Assembly: GCA_001584585.1 (NCBI GenBank)
Contig: LSYV01000037.1
Coordinates: 271,443 to 288,428 of the forward strand
Direction: 5' to 3'
From: Gonium pectorale
Lineage: Eukaryota; Chlorophyta; Chlorophyceae; Chlamydomonadales; Volvocaceae
Length of the DNA: 16,986 bases
The position numbers were made by a program, and so were the translations under genes. The notes beneath the pieces were generated by a model. The model made no database searches, was not told where the DNA came from, and saw nothing but the letters and a program-made list of their open reading frames with translations. Within the stretch, counting starts at the first letter, position 1. The number at the start of each line of letters is the position of its first letter. Below are positions 1 through 8,274 of this stretch, piece by piece.

Positions 1-3000
1 GCTTAGGCTGGGCGGCAGCGGCGGCAGCAACGCCTCCGCGCAGGACCCACCATCCGCTTGCTGCTGCTGCTGCTGCTGTTGCTGCCCGTCCATCACCGTG
101 GCCGGGCGCCGCTGCGATGGGCCGGCAAGCAGCCGAACCAAGCCAATGGCGCCGTGGACGCCCCTCGGAGCTGTGGGACCGCCGCCCGACAGCGCGGCCG
201 CGTCCAGCCAGGCCAGGAGCTCTTCCTGCGCCCGCAGCGTCCGCAGCCGCTCGTCGGCGTCCACCTTGACTGACGGTGGAGCCGGCGGCGGCGGGGCAGC
301 CGCGGCGCTGACTACGGCAGCGGCAGCGCCGGCGGCGGCGGCTGCAGCAGCTGATGGCGGCGGCGTCCACCCGGCCATACCGCCGCCGCCTCCGCCGCCC
401 AGGAGCGCGATGTTGGGCATCCAGGCCCACGGGTCGTCCAATGGTAGCAGCTCAGCGGCTGGCTGTCCTGCTGGCGGCCCGCCGAGCGCGCCGTGCCGCA
501 CCGCCTCGTCACCGCCATCGCCGCCGTCTTTGCGCCTGCGCTTCCTCTTCCGCGGGCTAGCCGGCTCCGGCGGCGGCGTGCGCAGCCCCGCGCGCTCCAC
601 CTCGCACGCCCGCTGGTGGACCTGCATGCACGTTGCCGCTGCGTCCAGAAGGTATGGCAGCGGTCCGTACGAAGCACCCGCGGCAGCGGCGGCAGTGTTG
701 GGCCCAGCACGGCCATCGTCGGCGCCGTCGCCGCCCCTGGCGTGGGCGGCTCCTCGTCCGTCGCGAGCGTTGGAGGAGATCGGCAAGTCAACCTCCGCCT
801 CGCCCAAGCTGCCGCCGCCGACGACACCGACGCCAGCTCCGATGATGCTGCCGGCGCCGCCAGGCCCCCTCGCGTCGCCAAGGCCCAGTGCTGCCGCCTG
901 GACCGCCGCCAGCAGCAGCAGCGCCTGCGCGGCGCGCGCCAGGTCGTCCGCCTGCACCTCCGCCGCCTGCGCCGCCAGCGTCGCCGCCAGGGCGCCCTGC
1001 ACCGTCGCCGACGGCCGGAAGTCCAGAGAGGCATACGCCCACAGCAGCCGCGCCGCCTGGCGGCCCGTCAGGTGGCGTGCCCAGCCCATCACCGCGGCCG
1101 CGTGGGCCGCGAGGAAGGGCGTACTGGGGTTGCAGCCCGCAGCCGCCATGGCAGTTGCAAGGTCCACCAGGTCGTACAGACTGAGCGGCAGCTGTACGGC
1201 GGCCCGCCTCAGATGTGGCGGCGGCCGCCTGAAGGAGCGGTCGCGGTCCGGTGCCGCGTGGAAGCCGAGGGAGGGCTGCAGGTAGGCTAGTAGCTCCCGC
1301 CACAGCGGCTGACTCAGCTGCTGGCCCAGCCGCGTGAGGCCGTACAGGACCGCCACAAGGCGCGTCGGCGGCAGCGCCGCCGCCAGCGCCGTCACGACTT
1401 CGGCCGCGCCCGTCGCCTCGCCGCCCCCTGGGTCCGGCGCGCGCCTCCGGCTCGAGGCACCTGGAGTGCTGCCCGGTGGCGGGGCGGCTGCCACTGGCGG
1501 GCCGCTGTGCGCCGTGACGCCGCTGCCTTGGGACTCCGCCGCATGAGGCTGGGGAGTGGACGGCCGCTGTGGGGGCGCCAGCAGCATCGGCCCCGTCGTA
1601 TGCGTCTGCGCCGACAATGACGACGGAAGGACCGGCGGCTGCGCTGACAGCTGCCGGTGCAGCCGCACGCCATCCGATCGAGGCACTGTCGGGCGCTGCT
1701 GTGACGTTGGCATATCACCGTTTTCTGCGCCCTCTGCGCCAGCTTCTTCCTCGCCGGCACCTCCGCCCTCGCCAGCCTTTTGGCATTCCCGAAAGCCCAG
1801 CTCGGCCCCACCGCGCGCGGCGTGTGCGACCGCTAGCGAGCCCGCCGCCACCGGCACGCGGCTGGCAGCCCCAGTGGCCGCCGCCGCGGCGGTGAGTGCC
1901 GCCGCCGCGCCGCGGCGCACCGTCCGTAGCAGCGCCTCGTATGTCTCCCGCGGCGGCAGCGCCCGGACCACCGCGCACGTCTCCAGCGCCGCCAGCGCCT
2001 CGCCGGCCGCCAGCCGAGGGCCCGCCAGGGACAGCTCCTCGAAGAAGCGCCGCAGCTCCGCGTCCTGTTCGACAAGCCGGCTGGCGCCGCCGGCATCTAC
2101 CCCACCGGCATCCCCGCCTACAGCCGGTAGGCCCAATCGCGGCATCCGAGGTACAGGCTGCTGCCCTGTGTCCTCGTCCGATGGCGCTGCCACGCCGTGG
2201 CCGTCTGGCCGTGGCCCAAGTGGCGACCCTTGATAGCCAGCGAGGCCGTCCAGTGCTGACCGCGCCTCAGTGCGTTGCCCACTGCCCTGGGGCTCCCTCG
2301 CTGTGGCACTGGCAATGTCCGGGTTCTCCCGTAGCGCGTCCGCACCGGCGAGGCTGGGGAGCGTGGGCGGCGCGAGGGCCGGCTCCGGCCCTGGCGTTGG
2401 TCCATGCCGCTGCCGCTGCGGCTCCAGCACCCCGACCTGATGTTGCTGAGCTACGGAGTCGCCAGGCCCCTCAGCCAGGCTGTGCGCACTGCTGCTCATG
2501 GCTGGGGGCTGCTCCGCCTGTCCGGCGGCTGGGGGTGATATCAGGGGCACTGGCAGTGCACCACCGGGCTTGCTCGCTGCGAAGGCTGCGCCTGTCGCCA
2601 CGGCCGTCGCTGCGGCGCCCTGCACTGCGCCGGACCACGGCGCCGCGCCCACCCACCGCCTGTCCCACAGCGCGCCCTTTGCATCCTGGGGTAGGGGAGG
2701 TGCGGAGGCGCGAAGCAAGCGCTTAGTCAAGCCCAATACACCCGCAACACCACAGCGCAAGGAAACACCCAGACCTGTCCGCTCAACAAATCCTCATAAC
2801 AAGCAAGACCAGCAAAGCCCAAACGCCCCAGCAACTGACCGGCGTGGACTCCTGTCCTGCGCCCTCGCCGTCTCCGCGCTGCCCGCGGGCCGCAGCTTCG
2901 CCGCCACAGGCCGCGCCGCCCCCGACGCCAACACGGACCGCATGCTGCGGTGCGCTCATGGACGCGATCGCCTCCGTGTCCGCCCCGACCGAGGCAAGCT

Positions 3001-3826
3001 TCGCTCCTGTGGCCACTGCGACTTCTTCGCCTGCGCCAGCGCCCGTCTCCGCCGGCGCAGCCTCGCTGCGCCCTCGCTGCTGATGACGCTGTTGTGGGTA
3101 CCGCTCCTCCGCGACAGGCTGTTGGTCCTCCGCGCGCGGCCCCGCCGGCGCCGCCGCTGGAGCCTGTCCGACCTGCCGCCCAGCCTGCCGCCCCGCCCAC
3201 AGAGCCTCCGGCAGATCAAGCATCACCGCCAGCTGCCGCCGGCTACGCAGCTCCCGCACGAGGCGGTCCACTGCTGCCGGCGGCAGGTACAGCCGGCGCT
3301 CTGGGTCCTCTGCTGCGTGCCGGATGGACTGCACCAGATCCCACACCTGCTGAGAGGTCAGGCATGCCGCGTTTTCTGCCGCTAGCAGCACGAGACGCGT
3401 CGTGAGCTGCGGGCTGGTAATGGCGTGGGCGGTCGTGGCGGTGACATGAGTGGCGGAGCTCGAAGTGTTTCGCCCATGGGGGAGGGACCCATCGCGCATG
3501 GCGCTGTAAGCGCCATCGCAGCCGCCCACAATCCTTATTTCCGGCATGCAGGCTTCAACTGCCACATGATGGCCGCTAGGGTTGTCAGCAGTGGCAGAGG
3601 CTCCAATTGGAGCCTCGGCGGCTGCGCATGACGTGTTGCGAGACCTGGAGGCCCGCGCTGCAGAACTGCGCGCCCCGATCTGGGACCTCTCATTCCTTGA
3701 GGTGCTCCAGCAGCGGCCGCGGCTTCGACTAGGGGCTGGCGGAGGGACGACGGGTTGCGGAGTTTGGCTCCCGCGCGCAGGGTTGCCTGCGCTGCCCCAA
3801 ACTCCGACGCAAGCATGCTTGTACAT
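1..3826 (-). CDS. Large OPR-like helical-repeat protein, 3' end outside window
   Basis: Two coding exons are seen on the minus strand: 3826-2840 (329 codons from an ATG) and 2685 down to base 1 (895 codons, no stop). They join in phase 0, giving at least 1224 residues. The first about 125 residues are rich in Arg, Ser, Ala and Pro, as organelle targeting regions often are. Residues about 136-210 look helical. Residues about 765-930 hold Leu/Ala-rich helical units, including LPPTRLVAVLYGLTRLG and ARLLWAYASLDFRP. These resemble the octotricopeptide (OPR) pattern of chlorophyte organellar RNA-binding proteins, in which leucine-rich helices carry an LLWALA-like core followed by a proline. Linkers are Gly/Ala/Pro-rich. 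There is a PRKRKRRRK basic run near residue 1040 and nine glutamines near residue 1200. A function in organellar RNA metabolism is inference. A C-terminal RAP domain, common in such proteins, could lie beyond the left edge. The start is uncertain: the ATG context is weak, and Met110 (codon at 3499-3497) is an alternative. Hidden introns in the low-complexity parts cannot be excluded. Confidence 0.75.
58..84 (-). repeat. CAG/CAA tract encoding polyglutamine
   Basis: Nine glutamine codons (CAG CAA, six CAG, CAA on the minus strand) lie in frame in the OPR-like gene. Six perfect CTG triplets appear on the plus strand at 61-78. Such tracts are common in Chlamydomonas proteins and vary in length between strains. 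Confidence 0.85.
2686..2839 (-). other. Intron of the OPR-like gene
   Basis: On the minus strand the donor reads CCG|GTCAGT (exon end 2840) and the acceptor reads CTACCCCAG|GATGCA (exon start 2685). A branch-like CTTGACTAAG lies about 40 nt before the acceptor. The intron has in-frame stops for both flanking exon frames and is more AT-rich than its neighbours. Removing its 154 nt joins two frames that differ in register and lets the long second exon read in phase 0. Confidence 0.75.
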
Positions 3827-4506
3827 GTGGCAAAATGTAGGATTCCCGTTTCGCTGCGCGGCCCCTCGCCGCCCAGTCCTTCTGCGCCGCGCACATTAAT
3901 CGACCTGTAGACTAATTGAATTGTACATTTTATGTAAGTACTAAGCTATATATATATCGTTAGGTCAATTTGGGCTGACTGCGTCGACGGGCGAACGGCA
4001 TAGTCTTCACAAGTGTTCCAGTATTTTCATGGCGGAGCAATGAAGATCTATCATATATAGTTGATCATGTTGGTATGAAGATAAGCAGCCTGTTCCGCTC
4101 GACTCCCACAAAATACCTCGACACATCGGTGGGCGCCACCTGCTGTGCGCAACTACGTACGGGGGTACTTTCCTCTCTGATCTTGCGCGGCGCCGAGCGG
4201 CACGCACCCACCTCGGGCACGCAAACCCTCCTGCCGCGGCCGGCATCCCTCCTCCGGCCGCCCCTGAGGTTGGCACACAGCGACTGCTCCCCCCTTGGGC
4301 CCCTCCTTCTCCTGTGCCCTCTGCACCTCGGCCGCCGCCGAATCGGTCCGTGGCGGAGCTTGCCGCCTGACGGAGCCGCAGGTCGTCAGGCCGCTGTTCT
4401 CGCTGCCAGCGGTAGCGCCGCCGCCACCCCAGCTGCCGCTCGGGAGCACCCGGGCGAGCCCGTCGGAGGTGCCAGCAGCCGGGCCCGGCGGGCCCGGCGC
4501 GGCAGC
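3827..4506. promoter_or_regulatory. Divergent intergenic region between the OPR-like gene and THG1
   Basis: These 680 nt separate two divergent start codons. An AT-rich core spans about 3895-4080 and contrasts with the GC-rich surroundings. It holds a TATATATATAT run at 3947-3957 and a second TATATA-type stretch near 4053. The rest, 4080-4506, is GC-rich and would be 5' UTR, or an N-terminal extension, of THG1. Short upstream ORFs for the plus-strand gene begin at ATGs 4029, 4040 and 4067. A shared promoter is inferred from layout and composition only. Confidence 0.5.
3947..3957. promoter_or_regulatory. TATA-like AT run
   Basis: An 11-nt alternating TA run sits in the AT-rich core of the divergent region, 121 nt before the OPR-like ATG and about 550 nt before the THG1 ATG. 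It reads as a TATA-like element on either strand. Which gene, if any, uses it cannot be told from sequence. Confidence 0.3.
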
Positions 4507-7221
4507 ATGGCCAACTCGAAGTACGAATACGTCAAACAGTACGAGCTGGACGACACGCTGCTCCCCGGATGCTGGATCGTGATCCGTATTGATGGCAAGG
4601 GCTTCACGAAGTGGGTGGCCAGCGTCAGTGAGGCCCCACGAAGCCGGCCAAGGGTGGCCGCTGAAGTCGGGTGGCGGTGTGCGGGTGTTACTGGGTCGTT
4701 ACTGGGGTTCCGTACGACGCAAAATGTGTGTCCCCCACGTATGGAAGTAGAACCACCGCGCCCCATCACCGAGCGCCTTGTCGGGTGTAAAACGCTTCTG
4801 CGTCCTGCCAAACCCCAAACTGCACATCGATGGCGCCATATGCAGTCTGCAGCCTGGCACACCGTGTGGCTCCGCCCGTTCGCTTCCCCTCATCACCCCA
4901 CTCCCTCCTGTCCCACCAACTCCGCGTCCGCGGCGCTCCGCGCTCTCCACAGGTTCAGCGACCTGCACGGCTTTGAGAAGCCCAACGACAAGCGAGCGCT
5001 GGACCTCATGGACGAGTGCGCCTGCGTGAGCCGGGGGGAGCGGTGGGAGGAGACGAGGGGCACCAAACCCCCGAGAAGGAGGGGATGCGCAAGTAGGAGC
5101 GGCCTGGACGGGCGCGAAAGGCGGGCAAGCCCGGGAGGGTGAGAGGAGCGCGAGGGAGCGGCGCACGGAAGAGGAGGTAGGGGCGAGGCCACGGCGCACG
5201 GAGGAGCGGCCTGGAGGGACGCGATTCGGGGGGCGGGGAGGAGGTAGAGAGGAGGAAAGAAGCGGGCTCGGGCCCTGGCTGGGGCGTGGCCCCCGCATTC
5301 CGCCGCCACATCCGCTCATCCATCCCCAACGCCCTGCAAAGGCCAAACTCGGTCTCGAATTCCGCTGTGCTGCTTTTGCCGTGTGGCCCCATCCCGCCCG
5401 GACTTCCACCGCCCTCTCTCCCCCACATACACACAAACGCACACAAACACACATGCAGGAGGTGATGAACGAGTTCCATGACGTGCGGCTGGCGTACGGC
5501 GAGAGCGACGAGTACAGCTTCGTGCTGGGGCGCAGCACGGACATGTACGGCCGGCGGGCCTCTAAGCTGGTGTCGCTGCTGGTCAGCTGCTTCACCGCCA
5601 ACTACGTGGCGCGCTGGCCGACCCACCTGCCCGACACGCCGCTGCGCGCCACGCCCATGTTCGACGGGCGGGCGGTGTGCTACCCGCTGGACGCCCACCT
5701 GCGCGACTACCTGGCGTGGCGCCAGGCGGACACACACATCAACAACCAGGTGGCCTTGGGGGCCGGCCGGGCGGGTGGGCGGGCTGGCGGGTGCGCGGGC
5801 TGGCGGCCGGGTGGGTATGGGGACGGGCGAGCGGGCGCGTGGCGTGTGGCGCGGAGAGGGGATTGGCGTGTAATCAGGTGCATGGCGGCTGGTGTGGAGC
5901 CGACGGGCCGCGCACACGGCGCTGGGGGAGGTGGCGATGGTTGGGAATTGGGATGCCGGTGGCCTGGGAGCCGGGCGGCGTTTGGACGAGGGCGCGTGGC
6001 TGCCGGCGCTCAGCTGGCCTCTCCCTCACCCCCCCCCCCAAAAAATAACCCCAACGCGACGTCACGCCGGCCTAGCGAGTCCAACCTCTCTCTGCGTGCC
6101 GGCACCTAATCCTACCTCGCAGCAGGCTTCGTATTTCCCATACCGTAACCCCCCACCCGCACCCCGCGCAGTACAACACCTGCTTCTGGGCCCTGGTCAA
6201 GAGCGGCAAGAGCCCCGCGGAGGCGCAGGCAGCGCTACGGGTGCGAAGTCGGACCTGGGACCGAGTGGGGTGGAGTGGACGGCGTTGGGTCCCCTGTGAA
6301 GGGCCACAACAGCCCCAGCAGCGCCCCGGTGGCTGTAGCGGCAACGTGCTGGGTACTGCCTATAGGAGGCCGAGGGGGCATGTGCGCCCAGGCAGCTGGG
6401 TGCCCGCGGTACGCCGGGCTCCTAAGCGAAGGGGCGAAGTGACGTGAGCGCACTTCGATACGGGAGGCACGGGGCGCGAGGTTCGAGCCATAGCCAGCTT
6501 GATTTCGCCATGATGCTGCCGCTGGCGCCTGGCCAACCGCAGTATTGATTCTTCCTCCACCCCGCTCCCGCGTCCTCGTCCTCTCCGGTCCCCGTTCTCC
6601 GCCCCGCACTCAGCGCCCCGCCGGGTGCCGTGCCGCAGGGAACCCAGACGGCCTTCAAGAACGAGCTGCTGTTCCGGGAGTTTGGAATCAACTACGCACA
6701 CCTGCCCGAGCAGTTTAAGAAGGTGTGTGGCACCCGGGCATTGGCAAAGACGCCACGCACAGAGCTGAGGACGGGTGCCGCACCGCAGCTCGCCAGTTCG
6801 CACGGGTTCATTAACCCGACACTCTGCCCAACGCACACATCGACCCGTTGTGGCCACGTGGCGCTACGTCCTCCAACCCGTCCCTGCTATTGGGTTCTGG
6901 CGCCCGGGTGCAAGGCTCAGGATTGGTGGTGGTGGTGGTGGTATTTCGGTTGCAGCCGCCGCTCTTGCACCCTCTCTCTTTTGCGCAGCCCAACGCTGCA
7001 CCAGCTGCAGAATTCCCGGCGGTTGTGCTTGACCCCCTTCGCGACCCGGCGGCCACGCTGCGCAGGGCTCGGTGGTGGTTCGGCGCAAGGCGCTGGTGGA
7101 GGCCAAGAAGCGGGAGGACGGCACCCCCGTGATGCGCGAGCGCGCCGTGCCCACCGTGCTGCACGTGGACCTCATCCGGGACGACTTCTGGAACGAGAAC
7201 CCCCACCTGCTGGCGCCGTGA
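4507..7221 (+). CDS. THG1: tRNA-His guanylyltransferase (Thg1)
   Basis: Thg1 adds a guanosine to the 5' end (position -1) of tRNA-His by 3'-5' polymerisation, which HisRS needs for recognition. Exons: 4507-4610, 4953-5025, 5459-5749, 6172-6240, 6639-6722 and 7066-7221. All have GT-AG borders and phases fit, giving 258 aa (yeast Thg1 is about 237). The first intron splits codon 35, so AA|G TTC gives the family run GFTKFSDLHGFEKPND. Visible motifs are RIDGKGF (27-33) with metal-binding Asp29, GESDEYSF (73-80) with Asp76/Glu77, HINNQYNT from His152, and GTQTAFKNELLF (180-191). The C-terminus, ending in FWNENPHLLAP, is like that of other Thg1 proteins. The ATG at 4507 has A at -3 and G at +4 and begins the conserved N-terminus. 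The frame is open upstream to an ATG at 4075, so a longer form is possible. There is one Thg1 domain, unlike the tandem form of some land plants. Confidence 0.95.
5769..5783 (+). other. G-quadruplex motif in THG1 intron 3
   Basis: Four GGG runs are separated by single-base loops (C, T, C) on the sense strand, starting 19 nt after the exon 3 donor GT at 5750. Further GGG runs follow to about 5845. One-nucleotide loops make this a strong quadruplex pattern in DNA or pre-mRNA. A role in splicing is speculation. Confidence 0.7.
6924..6941 (+). repeat. (TGG)6 microsatellite in THG1 intron 5
   Basis: Six perfect TGG triplets lie within the last THG1 intron (6723-7065). It is a simple repeat with no sign of coding use. 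Confidence 0.85.
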
Positions 7222-8274
7222 GTGCGACTTTGCCTCCTCGTGTGAGAGTGTCCCCCTTCTCTTCCCCCCCCCCTCGCCCGCTAATGCTTTAGCCAGTTGG
7301 TGGGGTAACGTGGAGCGGTCAGTGTCCGTTCGTGTCGGGGTGGGCGATGAGGCCGGCGTCCAAGCATACAGTGCCGCGGGGGCGGCAGACCGGCCGTGGC
7401 GCGGCGGTTGGTCGCCGCCATGCGTGGCGCGGCGCGGCAACTGGCAATGCCACGTGGCTGCCCTGCAAGATGCGAGAGTTAGTTGGGGCATCGGACGTGC
7501 GTGGCGGCTGTGAGGTGTGGACCTTGCGGGCGGGCGGGCCTCAAAGTGCCGTCATCTTCATGGCGCTCAGGAGTGGATTGTCACGGCGTGCCATAGGGCC
7601 AACAGCTGAGCGGGGGCTATGCCGCACCGTCACTCGTGTTGGTACAGCGTGGTGTGATGGGTACGTGTGGGTAAACGGAGACTATGGAGCGAAACGCTTC
7701 AATGCAGGTAGCTGAAGCCTGCGGGTTTGCTCCATGTACATGTTGTGAAAGAGGGTTGGCGCATTTCCGCACGTGGTGTGCCAGCGTGCAATGGTGGATT
7801 GAAACCGTCGGCAAAAGGGGGGGGGTCCTGTCAGGTTCCTTTTTTTTTCCTGTCACGGAGGAGCAAGCGGCAAGACGTCCTTCTCTTACGCCTCTCCACC
7901 TCAGCGCCTCACAACACCCCCGAGGTCCCTGCCCCCGCCCCTTCGCGTGGCTTCCATTCCTTTGTTGCATTGTTGGGTGTGCTGGGCTGCGAAGATGCCA
8001 CTGATGCTGGTACTCGGGAAGGTCCCCAGCCGCCGGAACTGAGGCGCGTTACATTGAAGGATGCCGCAATGCACAAGAAGTCATAGCGGGGAAGTGGGGG
8101 CAAGGAACCGCACCATGCCAGTCCCGGAAAATTTTGTACGGCGGTTTGCAGGCTGTGTGTTGTGCCTCTTGCCCCAAATCGAACTCGGACCCGCACCCTC
8201 CCACAAGGACAGCACCTGGCTTCTGCGCGGGCCGGCCCTGGATAGGGGAGCAGCTTGATTGTCATCCCGTCGCC
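7222..8274. other. Intergenic region between THG1 and ASA4; no gene seen
   Basis: About 1.05 kb lies between the THG1 stop and the ASA4 ATG. It should hold the THG1 3' UTR and the ASA4 promoter. No canonical TGTAA poly(A) signal occurs on the plus strand here, and no reading frame looks like protein. It contains homopolymers: a G run at 7817-7825 and a T run at 7840-7848. Confidence 0.6.

Noticed and set aside
98..1285. Long plus-strand open frame (395 codons) at the left end
   Set aside because: It starts with GTG, is Ala/Ser/Pro/Arg low-complexity and has no domain. The minus strand in the same stretch gives helical, protein-like sequence in a frame open for 895 codons, so the plus frame is read as its shadow.
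1896..3405. Overlapping plus-strand open frames across 1896-3405
   Set aside because: They are typical by-products of GC-rich coding DNA on the other strand, rich in Arg, Pro and Ala. None joins to another by splice sites into a recognisable protein.
3933..3937. TGTAA on the plus strand as a poly(A) signal
   Set aside because: No plus-strand gene ends upstream of it. It lies in the AT-rich divergent promoter region.
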